Shown: in pieces, positions 18,609-28,000 of the stretch
How positions within the stretch are numbered: the stretch's first letter is position 1
Layout: each line of letters opens with the position of its first letter
Program-made: the position numbers and the translations under genes
Virus record (IMG/VR): IMGVR_UViG_3300009182_000042
Location: 20,053 to 84,052 of that record
Reading direction: 5' to 3' (one strand)
Source of the DNA: a virus
Length of the DNA: 64,000 nt
Notes under the pieces: generated by a model
What the model was told of the DNA's origin: nothing
What the model saw: only the letters and a program-made list of their open reading frames with translations
The model's database searches: none

Positions 18609-19775
18609 ATGAAACTGGCCATAATAGGCGATGGCAAAGCCAGTGCCATAGCAATACTAACAGTTCTAGATCTAGTAAAAAATAAAAATTACACAGATCT
18701 AGAACTTTTTATTTTGCACGATACTATACGTGCCAACGACCAGTTGGCAACCGCTGCCAATCCTGTGTTAAATCGATTGCTCAAAAATGTGATTAACTTT
18801 AATGATCACGCGGACATTAAAAAAATACAAGGCAGCATGAGACTAGGAATCAGCCACACGTGGCACGATGACTCGTTGGCCAAATGCTGGATACAATCTC
18901 CAAGTCCGGGTCTACATTTTAATGGTAATATTTTCTTTGATTTTGTAGTAGAGTCAGTATGTAATCTTTATGCGAATGTCACTTATCAAACTGGGAAAAT
19001 GCGAAAATTAAATCAGTCTGATCAGTATGCCACGGTGTCACTGGACGAAACTGAATTGCTATTTGATTATGTAATAGACACAACCGGATTAGATCAGACC
19101 AATTATACAGTACCGGACTTTGCTCCAGTAGACAAAATAATAACAGCCGAAACTAAAAATTCCTATAATGAATCGCATACATCGATTACATTCCATGACA
19201 ATGGCTACAGTTTAGGAATACCACTAGTAGGCAAGAAAGTTGTATATTATTTTTATAACAGTAAAATTATCAATGTAGATCAAGCAGTGGACAATTTTAA
19301 TCAAATTGCCAGTTTAAATACCGATCCTCAATTGAAAGATTTCAATCCCAGATATAAAAAATACAGTATAAATGATAGAATCATATATGCAGGACCCGGT
19401 TTGTTCTATATGGAGCCAATACAGGCATTGCCCTTTCACTTTTATCAAGATACAATAAAAATAATATTGTCTAATCTCATGTTAGAAAATTATAACAAAT
19501 CGTTAGACATAGAAGCTAATCAAGGTTATATTACCAACATGGAATTAAAACAAGACTTGATTGCACTTACCTATCATAATAAAAATAATTATTCATCAGA
19601 ATTTTGGAAACAAGCTAGAGATAACAGTAAAAAATACTTGTCGCAGTCAGAGCATTTTAAAAAATTTGTAGATAATTATAAAAATACAGGTAATTTAGAA
19701 TATGATTTGCATGACAACAAAGTGGCCGTGAAATATATCACAGGCTTGGGCATAGATCTAGATAAGATCTACTAA
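18609..19775 (+). CDS. Flavin-dependent tryptophan-halogenase-like protein (divergent)
   Basis: A 388-aa protein, shorter than typical tryptophan halogenases (about 500-540 aa). It starts with a Rossmann strand-loop (KLAIIGDGKASAIA) instead of GGGTAGW. It then shows family-like landmarks in order: RLGISHTWHDD, GLHFNGNIFFDFV, DYVIDTTGLDQ, GYSLGIP in the position of the usual WxWxIP, and IIYAGPGLFYMEPIQALPFHFY, which parallels the GFLEPLESTS motif. The catalytic Lys in its usual G(E/K)..PT context is not evident, so halogenation cannot be asserted; a monooxygenase or other flavin-dependent activity is possible. Cyanophage halogenase VirX1 is a known viral precedent. It is 6 nt after the Ig-domain gene, and its 3' end overlaps the convergent Nudix gene by 18 nt. 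Confidence 0.55.
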   Translation: MKLAIIGDGKASAIAILTVLDLVKNKNYTDLELFILHDTIRANDQLATAANPVLNRLLKNVINFNDHADIKKIQGSMRLGISHTWHDDSLAKCWIQSPSPGLHFNGNIFFDFVVESVCNLYANVTYQTGKMRKLNQSDQYATVSLDETELLFDYVIDTTGLDQTNYTVPDFAPVDKIITAETKNSYNESHTSITFHDNGYSLGIPLVGKKVVYYFYNSKIINVDQAVDNFNQIASLNTDPQLKDFNPRYKKYSINDRIIYAGPGLFYMEPIQALPFHFYQDTIKIILSNLMLENYNKSLDIEANQGYITNMELKQDLIALTYHNKNNYSSEFWKQARDNSKKYLSQSEHFKKFVDNYKNTGNLEYDLHDNKVAVKYITGLGIDLDKIY

Positions 19776-20207
19776 ATCAAATACAGTTTGCAATTTGGTA
19801 CGTATAGTTTTACTGCTAAAACTGTTTCGTAACCCTTGATGTAGGGGTTTAGGTGCGCGGTCGATCACGGTCCACGCCCATCCCAGGTGTTCATCGCTCA
19901 ATATGGGAACAAATTCCGTTTCAACCACGCACAGATATGTGTGAAAATTAAACACACGGTCGTTGGATACAAATGTTTCTAACGGAATAGTTTTAAGTAG
20001 TGATGGTATACTGCCAATTTCTTCTGTAATTTCACGTTGAAGTCCTTGCCATGGAGTTTCGCCATGCACATTGGTACCACCCACTAAACCCCACGTGCCT
20101 TCATGTTTGCCTGATTTCTTTTGCAATAGCAAAAATCTCTTGGTGGCCTTGGCATAGAACAGCGCACCACTACAAACTATTTGGTCTTTTATAATACGAT
20201 TTTCCAT
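19758..20207 (-). CDS. Nudix hydrolase
   Basis: A 149-aa protein with a complete Nudix box GX5EX7REUXEEXGU: G44, E50, R58, E59, E62, E63, G65, I67 (GTNVHGE... REITEEIGSI). The family hydrolyses nucleoside diphosphates linked to another moiety, using Mg2+ bound by the box glutamates. WGLVGG upstream of the box is typical. Substrate unknown; nucleotide-sugar, NAD-like or oxidised nucleotides are options. It is the last gene of the minus-strand gp14-gp15 unit and its start overlaps the end of gp15 by 19 nt. It is convergent with, and overlaps, the halogenase-like gene. Confidence 0.92.
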   Translation of the reverse strand: MENRIIKDQIVCSGALFYAKATKRFLLLQKKSGKHEGTWGLVGGTNVHGETPWQGLQREITEEIGSIPSLLKTIPLETFVSNDRVFNFHTYLCVVETEFVPILSDEHLGWAWTVIDRAPKPLHQGLRNSFSSKTIRTKLQTVFDLVDLI

Positions 20208-21655
20208 TGGTCAGATCTATATTCACCTTCAAAGCTCTTGACCCATGAAACACCGTTCCATAAGTATTGAACTCCAGTGTATATATTCGTTTGCCAGACC
20301 ATGGTGTTGGTTTCTTGAGCACTGTGAAATATCACTTGCCATGCGCTTCCGGTATATTCTATAATATCGTTGGCTTTTGCCACTAAACTGCCCCATGTGA
20401 TTGCAGGATCAGTGTTATCTGTACTGCCTATATCTTCTATTACGAGATAACGAGTGCCAGCGGCCACTGTACCAAGGTTATATGTTAGTGGGTTAATGAT
20501 GGCATCAAATGTACCAGGGCTGGCAGGCCTATTGGATGATGCGGCATTGTAATGTGACACGTCGTAACTCAGATAACCACTGCTGTCAATGCCAGTGTTT
20601 GATGTGAGACTATCGGGATTATAATTAACAGTGAGTTTGGTTGAATCCAACGAATTGATAGCAACAGTGCCTATAACGTAGGTGCCATTGGGTTGTTGCA
20701 AATACAATGTACTACTGCCGGCAGCATATTGTCCTGGATATTGACTAAACAACACGTTCCAGTCTATGGCATTTCCGGTAGGTGTGGGTATGCCTAAAGT
20801 GGGCTCCATGGGGTTGAAGCCATCTGTTTGATTTAGCAAAACAGCTTGACCATTGTATACCTGTATGGTATAACCTGTAATAGTTGTGGTCTCTGTGGCC
20901 AACAGCGGATTAAAAGCAGTGGTGCCACCGTCGCTTTGTACAGCAGGATCAATACCCAACCCATTTTCATATCCAGTTGGATATGTGTTGGATCCGTTGT
21001 ACACACTGGCAATGATTTTTGTAATAACTCCAAGATGTTTGACTTTGACTGGGGGACTGATCCATATGGGGCTATCAAGTGTTAGGCTAGCAACTTCAAT
21101 AGGAGTGTCGTTGCCCACTGGAACTTGTCTACTGCTCCAATTTATCGCCCCCAAATTCAATACACTTATACTGGTCCAATCAATGTAGTTGTCTGTGGTT
21201 TGCAATTCCAAACTGGGATTGAACAACACTAAAATTTGCTCTAGGATCTGTAATTTTTGTTCTGTGCTACTGCTCCAGATGTCGCATTTCATGGTCAATT
21301 TGTATGGCGTTGGCATCAGTCGTTCCACAGTATAGTTACGACCTTGCCCTGTGGTATATTGCCCACTGTTATTAACGTCACGCTCTCTAAAATTCAATTT
21401 GCTAACAAATGATTGATCTGCCAAACGATCTCTATCAAGATCCAAACCGCTGATATAGATGCTTATTCTTGGCACACTATTGACCACGTTTTCGCTGTTT
21501 TGTCTAATGATGCTGGCAACTGCTCGATCCGGATCACCGTACATGACAGGCACTTGATGCAAACTGCCGTCGCCGTATTTCACAACAAAATTACTAAACG
21601 CACGAATAGTTTGTGTAAGATAACGTCTTACCTGACCATCATAAAAAAACTGCAT
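20189..21655 (-). CDS. gp15: gp15-like proximal tail sheath stabiliser / tail terminator
   Basis: A 488-aa protein. The first ~210 residues follow the T4 gp15 plan: F(F/Y)YDGQVRRY at the N-terminus, KYGDGSLHQVPVMYGDP, a RISIYISGLDLD strand, then PTPYKLTMKCDIWSSST.QK.QILEQILVLFNPSLE and a final beta segment SPIWISPPVKV. T4 gp15 is 272 aa; the extra ~270 residues here are Thr/Asn-rich and end with a WQTN..TG.QYLWNG..W module of the kind also found in the sheath insertion. gp15 caps the finished sheath and tube and joins tail to neck. Its ATG overlaps the stop of gp14 by one base. Confidence 0.85.
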   Translation of the reverse strand: MQFFYDGQVRRYLTQTIRAFSNFVVKYGDGSLHQVPVMYGDPDRAVASIIRQNSENVVNSVPRISIYISGLDLDRDRLADQSFVSKLNFRERDVNNSGQYTTGQGRNYTVERLMPTPYKLTMKCDIWSSSTEQKLQILEQILVLFNPSLELQTTDNYIDWTSISVLNLGAINWSSRQVPVGNDTPIEVASLTLDSPIWISPPVKVKHLGVITKIIASVYNGSNTYPTGYENGLGIDPAVQSDGGTTAFNPLLATETTTITGYTIQVYNGQAVLLNQTDGFNPMEPTLGIPTPTGNAIDWNVLFSQYPGQYAAGSSTLYLQQPNGTYVIGTVAINSLDSTKLTVNYNPDSLTSNTGIDSSGYLSYDVSHYNAASSNRPASPGTFDAIINPLTYNLGTVAAGTRYLVIEDIGSTDNTDPAITWGSLVAKANDIIEYTGSAWQVIFHSAQETNTMVWQTNIYTGVQYLWNGVSWVKSFEGEYRSDQWKIVL

Positions 21656-23106
21656 TATAGATCCGCCCTGGGTTTGAGTGCTTTGCTAAGACTGTTTCGT
21701 TGAGCATCTCGTGTGTTATATAGTGAAACAGTGTATTGACCGCTGTATAGAATGGTTTGCTGTTGAGCACTTATGATAGGTAATGTGATTCTCAAACAAG
21801 CAGTCACAGTTCCAGTAATACTGGTGTAATTGTATGTGGAATACAAGGCTGGATAATCAGCCAAAGCATATTCTAGGGTAGTTACACCTATCTTGATCAC
21901 AACATACGGAGCAGTACTGCCTAAGGAATACAATATTCTTGTGGAAATAGTTGCCGCACCCGCTGTTAACGATATCACATCGCTGGCCAGCTGATTGTTG
22001 TATGTGTAATTGTTGTTGTTGATAAAACTGGTCTTGAGTGTGTTTCGTGTATCAGTATTGGTCATGTCCATGCGCACACTGTCCTCAACTTTGACCCATG
22101 TTTGTCCCGTGCCGTCAAAACGGAATAATCTGTTGGGTAAAAAATCCGTTCTCAAAAAGAAATCATTCGCCGCAGGCGCATTTGGAAATTGTACTCCAAA
22201 TCCAAATGCATAGCCATTTTGCGGATATCCATCGCCCACCAAGTAACCGGTATATCCAGTACGTACAGGCACATCGCTCACGCTACTTGCTAGATAGCTG
22301 GTGTTGCTACCATCCAGTGTTGTTTCATCCACTGATGTCAATAGCGGTTTACCGTTGGCTGGGTCAACTGCCAGCGTGTAGAACTGTCTAGTTTCGTAAC
22401 CGCTCTTTGGAGCGTCTGCTTGTGCCTGGGCCACCACTTGATTGTTGATTTGTATTTCTTTGTTGTAAGTGCTTAACAAATCACGCAATGTGGTGTTGGC
22501 TACTGGATCGCCGTTGGCATCTTTTGCCTGTTCATTGAATATGCTGGCAAATTTCTGGTTGTCTGTGATACGCTTGATTCGTAATCTAAATAGATGCGGG
22601 AACCATGTGACACTAAAACCCTCGCTGGCACGACCCACATCTTCTATCACATAGTATCTTGGTAAACTGAAATCAAAATCATTAAGCGCAAAATCATCTC
22701 GCAGATGCGGTAGTTCTATTACATCTCCGCTGATAGGTTTACGACCAACATATTTTACAAAATCATTTATATGCACAGTCATGTATAGAGTATCGTTGTC
22801 TATAAACAGGCCAAACTGACTTAGATTAAAGTCGATATTTTGTACATTATAAATGCCACGGATTCTATAGATTTGTGTGTCGTATGTGCTGTCACGATTT
22901 TCTAAAAAAAGCAAGTCTTGAATATTACCCACACTGGTATTAGCATATACTGGACGATCTGCTATGTTAGCTTCTGTATTATTTGCACCTAAATATTTGT
23001 GAATATATACGTCTGTTCCGCCAGCCTGAAACATCTCGCTGGCTTGACGATCTATAAACTTATAGTCGTTACTTTTCTCTGGTCTATATAGGGATAATCT
23101 TGGCAT
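21655..23106 (-). CDS. gp14: gp14-like neck protein
   Basis: A 483-aa protein starting RLSLYRPEKSNDYKFIDRQ and containing GGTDVYIHKYLG, then ISGDVIELPHLRDDFAL and YYVIEDVGRASEGFSVTWFPHLFRL, which correspond to the EGDLIYFP and LFEINWVEP regions of T4 gp14 and to the long gp14 proteins of aquatic T4-like phages. T4 gp14 is 256 aa; the C-terminal extension here carries FFLRTDFLPNRLFRFDG..W and low-complexity sequence. The neck protein connects the portal vertex to the tail. The start codon sits 4 nt after a GATAAATA box on the minus strand. Confidence 0.85.
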   Translation of the reverse strand: MPRLSLYRPEKSNDYKFIDRQASEMFQAGGTDVYIHKYLGANNTEANIADRPVYANTSVGNIQDLLFLENRDSTYDTQIYRIRGIYNVQNIDFNLSQFGLFIDNDTLYMTVHINDFVKYVGRKPISGDVIELPHLRDDFALNDFDFSLPRYYVIEDVGRASEGFSVTWFPHLFRLRIKRITDNQKFASIFNEQAKDANGDPVANTTLRDLLSTYNKEIQINNQVVAQAQADAPKSGYETRQFYTLAVDPANGKPLLTSVDETTLDGSNTSYLASSVSDVPVRTGYTGYLVGDGYPQNGYAFGFGVQFPNAPAANDFFLRTDFLPNRLFRFDGTGQTWVKVEDSVRMDMTNTDTRNTLKTSFINNNNYTYNNQLASDVISLTAGAATISTRILYSLGSTAPYVVIKIGVTTLEYALADYPALYSTYNYTSITGTVTACLRITLPIISAQQQTILYSGQYTVSLYNTRDAQRNSLSKALKPRADL

Positions 23107-23110
23107 ATGA

Positions 23111-23118
23111 TATTTATC
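23111..23118 (-). promoter_or_regulatory. Late-type promoter for gp14-gp15-Nudix (minus strand)
   Basis: On the minus strand the box reads GATAAATA and is followed after only 4 nt (TCAT) by the gp14 ATG. With transcription starting 5-8 nt after the box, the mRNA would have essentially no leader. Five bases separate it from the plus-strand late box for gp13. Confidence 0.5.
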
Positions 23119-23123
23119 GCCAG

Positions 23124-23130
23124 CTAAATA
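23124..23130 (+). promoter_or_regulatory. Late-type promoter box CTAAATA for gp13
   Basis: CTAAATA (followed by TAC) faces gp13, with ribosome site aggaga and the ATG 18 nt downstream. It is back-to-back with the minus-strand GATAAATA of gp14, forming a compact divergent promoter for the neck genes. Confidence 0.45.
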
Positions 23131-23148
23131 TACTAGGAGAACAAAAAC

Positions 23149-23934
23149 ATGGATGATTTAGCACCGTCAGTAGCGTCAAATTCGACAGCAGAACGCAACA
23201 AAGTATTTGATTATATCAGAACTATGTTGGGCGATGGCATGATTGAAGTTGAGCTAGATCCTATACATTACGAAACAGCACTAGATCGTGCGTTAAATCG
23301 CTTTAGACAACGCAGTCCAAATGCTGTGGAAGAAAGCTATTTGTTCTTGGAATTAATACAGGATCAAAATGAATACAGATTACCCGATGAAGTTATTACA
23401 GTGCGTCAAGTATTCCGTCGCGCTATTGGGTCTCGTAGCGGTATTGGTGCTGGCGGCAGTTTGTTCGAACCCTTCAACTTGGCATATACAAATACATATT
23501 TGATGTCAGGTAGTATGATGGGCGGACTTGCAACTTATGATGCATTTGCAGGCTATCAAAAATTAGTAGGACGTATGTTTGGTAGTTACATAGAATTTCT
23601 ATGGAAGCCCACCAGCCATTTACTAGATATTTTACAACGACCATTTGCACAGGGCGAACAAATCTTAATACAGAGTTATAATTTTCGTCCTGACTGGGTG
23701 TTACTGCAAGATGTTTACGCTAAACAATGGCTCAAAGATTATGCACTTGCCACAGCTAAAGAAATGTTGGGAGAAGCTCGCAGTAAATTCGGCAGTATCG
23801 CCGGCCCTGGCAGTGCTATCACATTGAACGGCACTGCACTAAAGAGTGAATCCAAAGACGCATTGGAAAAACTAGATAAAGAATTAGAGAATCTCGTGTC
23901 CGGCGGCACCGGATATTACATGGTAATTGGCTAA
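23149..23934 (+). CDS. gp13: gp13-like neck protein
   Basis: A 261-aa protein with the gp13 signature seen in T4-like phages: RTMLGDGMIEVELDPIHYE, LNRFRQRSPNAVEESYLFLEL, EYRLPDEVITVRQVFRRAIG, and a C-terminal YAKQWLKDYALATAKEMLGE..SKF segment. T4 gp13 is 309 aa. It binds the portal and, with gp14, closes the filled head and creates the tail-docking platform. The ATG is preceded by a strong aggaga ribosome site. It is divergently transcribed from gp14, an arrangement unlike T4, where 13, 14 and 15 are co-directional. Confidence 0.9.
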   Translation: MDDLAPSVASNSTAERNKVFDYIRTMLGDGMIEVELDPIHYETALDRALNRFRQRSPNAVEESYLFLELIQDQNEYRLPDEVITVRQVFRRAIGSRSGIGAGGSLFEPFNLAYTNTYLMSGSMMGGLATYDAFAGYQKLVGRMFGSYIEFLWKPTSHLLDILQRPFAQGEQILIQSYNFRPDWVLLQDVYAKQWLKDYALATAKEMLGEARSKFGSIAGPGSAITLNGTALKSESKDALEKLDKELENLVSGGTGYYMVIG

Positions 23935-23941
23935 AAATAAT

Positions 23942-23970
23942 TTGACCTTGTAACAAAACTGTTATATACT
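23942..23970 (+). promoter_or_regulatory. Sigma70-type promoter TTGACC-N17-TATACT for gene 1
   Basis: -35 TTGACC at 23942-23947, a 17-bp spacer, and -10 TATACT at 23965-23970. Predicted start near 23977, then ribosome site aagaggtg and the ATG of the dNMP kinase at 23994. Both hexamers are near consensus, so the host vegetative polymerase could use it early in infection. Confidence 0.75.
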
Positions 23971-23993
23971 AGCACTACATTAAGAGGTGCTAT

Positions 23994-24680
23994 ATGATCA
24001 TAGGTGTGTGCGGTTTTATTGGTTCTGGCAAAGACACTGTTGCCGATTATCTCACTAACTTTCACGGATTTAGACGAGAATCGTTTGCCAACAGTCTTAA
24101 AGATGCAGTGAGTGCGGTATTTGGTTGGGATCGTACCATGCTGGAAGGTCGTACAAAACAGGCTCGTGAATGGCGTGAACAGGTAGATCCTTGGTGGGCG
24201 GAACGACTGGGCATGCCACATTTAACCCCCCGCTGGATCTTGCAATACTGGGGCACAGAAGTTTGCCGTCAGGGATTCCACGATGACATGTGGATTGCGG
24301 CACTGGAAAACAAACTGCGTACAAGTACAGATAATATTGTTATTTCTGATTGTCGTTTCCCAAATGAAATTAAATCAATCAAAAGTGCAGGCGGCCAGAT
24401 TGTGTGTGTGGAACGTGGCATGCGGCCGCACTGGTATGATATTGCTTTGCAGGCAAATCGAGGCAGCGCCAATGCCCGGGATTGGTTAAAAACTGAAATG
24501 ATCCATGCAAGTGAAACCAGTTGGGTTGGTACTAATTTTGATGCGGTTCTGGATAATAACGGCACTATCGAAGACTTGTTTTCGCAAGTCAAAGATCTGG
24601 TACAAGATCCCCTTGTCGCCATTGGTGCCCTTCTCGATGAAGAACCCGTTGACAGTTGGCGCACACTGTCTTTAAGTTAG
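23994..24680 (+). CDS. gp1: Deoxynucleoside monophosphate kinase (T4 gp1-like)
   Basis: A 228-aa P-loop kinase. Walker A GFIGSGKD is at residues 7-14 (K13), followed by VADYLTNFHGFRRESFA. The middle segment PRWILQYWGTEVCRQGFHDDMWI and then VISDCRFPNE are characteristic of T4 gp1-type dNMP kinases, which phosphorylate dGMP, dTMP and modified dCMP to feed phage DNA synthesis. Length is close to T4 gp1 (241 aa). It has its own sigma70-type promoter although it is embedded among late tail genes. Its last 92 bp overlap the antisense HNH-like gene. Confidence 0.9.
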   Translation: MIIGVCGFIGSGKDTVADYLTNFHGFRRESFANSLKDAVSAVFGWDRTMLEGRTKQAREWREQVDPWWAERLGMPHLTPRWILQYWGTEVCRQGFHDDMWIAALENKLRTSTDNIVISDCRFPNEIKSIKSAGGQIVCVERGMRPHWYDIALQANRGSANARDWLKTEMIHASETSWVGTNFDAVLDNNGTIEDLFSQVKDLVQDPLVAIGALLDEEPVDSWRTLSLS

Positions 24681-24915
24681 TGTGTTTGCAATTATTTAAA
24701 TCACCGTCCACATGAAATACTGCAAAGATATCTAGGTACGGTGATTTATATCCACATTTGTCGCAGGAATTTTTGATTCGATAGCCGGCTTTTAACCACC
24801 TGGGAACTTTGACTCCGCGTAAACAATGCCCACACTGAGTTCTATAGTAGGGTTTTTTGTTTTTATAATAGTTAATGGCTACTGGATGTAGTCCGCACAA
24901 GCACAAAGGTCGCAT
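24589..24915 (-). CDS. Small HNH-like zinc-binding protein
   Basis: A 108-aa protein with three Cys pairs (CLCG, CGHC, CDKCG) and a C-terminal HVDGDLNNCKHTNLKTVCANC segment, which matches the H-x-D...N...H core of small HNH/zinc-ribbon nucleases. A free-standing homing-type nuclease or a DNA-processing factor is possible; similar short proteins occur in aquatic T4-like phages. It lies on the minus strand and overlaps the 3' end of gene 1 by 92 bp, so both proteins are encoded in the same DNA there. No convincing promoter of its own was seen. Confidence 0.65.
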   Translation of the reverse strand: MRPLCLCGLHPVAINYYKNKKPYYRTQCGHCLRGVKVPRWLKAGYRIKNSCDKCGYKSPYLDIFAVFHVDGDLNNCKHTNLKTVCANCQRVLHREGHQWRQGDLVPDL

Positions 24916-24980
24916 ACGATTATTTAAGCCTTTTTGCCACCTTTTCTCGAGGCTATTACAGCTACAAATTAATCAAAAGC

Positions 24981-24988
24981 CATAAATA
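24981..24988 (+). promoter_or_regulatory. Late-type promoter box CATAAATA for the tail sheath gene
   Basis: CATAAATA ends 32 nt before the sheath ATG. The leader contains a ggag ribosome site 10 nt before the start. It is the expected promoter type for a major tail gene. Confidence 0.5.
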
Positions 24989-25020
24989 CATGAACAACAT
25001 GTCATCATGGAGATCATACA

Positions 25021-28000
25021 ATGGCCATACTTCAGTCACCAGGCGTTAGCGTAACAGTAGTAGACGAAAGTTTCTACACACCAGCCGCGCCAGGCACCGT
25101 ACCTTTAATCGTAATTGCTACAGAATCAAATAAACAAAATGCTGCCGGCACAGGTATTGCACCGGGCACATTGGCAGCCAATGCAGGAACAGTTTATTTG
25201 CTAACAAGTCAAATGGATCTGGGAGCCACTTTTGGTATTCCTATGTTCCAGACTGATGCAGAAAATAACCCTGTACATGCAAGTGAAGTTAATGAATACG
25301 GATTACAAGCCGCTTACAGTTTTCTAGGAGTCAGTAATCAAGCATATGTAGTACGTGCTAATGTTGATCTAGGACAACTAACAGGCAGTGGCACAATTCC
25401 AGCAGGCAGTCCAGTAGACGGAACATATTGGTGGGATACTGCAACAACCAGCTTTGGCGTATTTCAGTACTCCGCTGGCGGCGATCCATCGAACACAGCA
25501 TTCTATGTAAAAACAGTCAACACAATTACCAATGTGGCTTACACAACAGGATCGGGCACTTATTCTCCGCTGGGCAGTTATGGCCAAGCAGGCGATTATG
25601 CTGTAGTGGCCCTGGGTTCCACATTGCCTACCAATACCTTGTGGTTTAAAAAATACAATACACTGAGCGATGGTACTGCTGGTAGCACTGCCGGCAACAA
25701 CGTTTCATGGGTAGCAGTAGGTTCAACAGCATGGACATCTGGCTGGCCAACAGCAATTGGTACAGTGGCAGGTGTAAGTTTTATCACAAGCGATACCTTG
25801 GTTATTAACGGGTACACAGTAACAGGCGCAACCACTTACGGTGGCCTAGTAACTGCAATTGGCTCAAACGTAACTGGCGTCACAGCCAGTATACAAAACG
25901 GTTTGTTGAATTTGTATTCAACTGGTGTTGATATCGTTATCAGTGGTACGCTAACCAGTGGTGCAAAAACAATCATAGCTCCTGGCACATACAAAGCTCC
26001 GGCGCTATCAATCAGCCCACACTACACTGTCCCACAATACAGTACCTATTTGAATTCCAGCACAGTGGCAGGTTATCCAACAGGCAGTTTGTGGATCAAG
26101 ACAACCACTGTAAATCAAGGTGCCAACTGGGACATTGAAAAATACAATGCTACCACAAGTACATGGATTCGTCAAACAGTTAGTCAGTTGTATGCAAACA
26201 ATCAATCAGCAATGGCTGCGTTGGACGTAAGCGGCGGCGGAATCAACATTCCGGTAGGACAAGTTTATATCAAGTTTAATGATACAGAAGCAAGTCCCAC
26301 ACAGGCTAATTTTAAGATCTATCAACGTCAAGTAACTGGGGCCACAGTAACTACATCAGCCATCATTACTTCAGGAACATTGACCAGTGGCTCAAATACA
26401 TTCCAGATCACCAGCAGTCAAACCGGTAGCAGTTCATTACCATCACTGGTAACTGTGACATTCACAGCGGCTGGTACCACAGCAGATGCTAACACATTGG
26501 CTTCAGCTATCAATGCTCAAACTGTGGGATTGGTCAATATCAAAGCATCAGTGACCAGCAGTAACCAAGTGACGTTGCAACACATCTACGGCGGCGATAT
26601 CAGATTGGTAGACGGTACTAATACTCCAATCACTAAACTATTCAACATAACAACAAGTGCAAACTTTGATCCAGATCCAACAAGCAATGGCAGCGATGGT
26701 AAATTCATTGTCACAGCATGGAATTGGGTGAATGGCAGCAATGTAAGTTTGGTCACTCCAAGTGCCACTGCACCAACTACCAATCCAACCAATGGTACAT
26801 TATGGTACAACACCAATATTGATGTTGATATCATGGTAAATGATGGCACACGTTGGAGAGGTTATTTGACCTCTGAAGGCAAGGCCGTGGTAAATCCCGG
26901 TGTTGGTTTTGCCAGCGGTACCACAAGTACAGATCCAAATGGTCCTATCATATCTGCTACAGAACCCACTGTTCGTAGCGATGGCCTGGGATTAAATCAC
27001 GGTGATATTTGGGTCAGCACAGCAGATTTAAGCAAGTTTCCAACAATTTACAAATACAATTTTTTAACTAAAAAATGGAGACTGATTGATGTAACGGATC
27101 AAACTGGCAGTTTGGGTATGTTGTTTGCAGATGCACGTTGGAGTGACAACAGTGCGAATTCAGGAGTCAGTACAGGCGCAGGCACACCAGGCACCATTGT
27201 CAGCTTGTCCGCCAGCAATTATGTAGACTTTGACGCACCAGATCCAACTGTGTATCCAAAAGGCATACTGTTGTATAACCTACGTCGTAGCGGTTTTAAT
27301 GTCAAGAAATATGTAACAGGATATGTAAATACCAATGCATACAATACCAGAGTAACAGGTAGTCCGTTGATGACTAACTACAATCCGGATCGTTGGGTCA
27401 CTAACTCTCCTAACAGTTACAAAGGTGTTGGACAGTTTGGTGCAAATGCTCAACGTGCAGTTGTTGTTCAAGCATTAAATGCATTGATTCAAAGTAACGA
27501 TCAAATTCGCGACGAAGACAGCAGAGTATTCAACTTGCTAAGTTGCCCAGGGTATTTAGAAACTACTCCAGCACTGGTTGGATTGAACACAGATCGTGGA
27601 CTGTTATCGTTTATCGTAGCAGATGCTCCAGCACATTTGACTCCAGATGCAACATCATTGAGTAACTGGGGCAACAACGTAAACAAAGCAACTGTGGATG
27701 GTCCAGACGGGCTTATTGAAAATCATGCATACTCAGCAGTTTACTATCCATGGGGCTACACAACTGACCTAATGGGCAACAACATTGTTGTTCCCCCAAG
27801 CCATATCATGTTACGCACAATCGCACTCAGCGACAATGTGAGTTACCCATGGTTTGCACCAGCTGGTGTACGTCGTGGCGGAGTTACAAATGCCAGTAGT
27901 GTTGGCTATGTCAACGCCGCAACAGGTGAATTTGAAACTGTGGCATTGAATGCCGGACAGCGCGACACATTGTCAGCGGTACATGTGAACCCAATCACAT

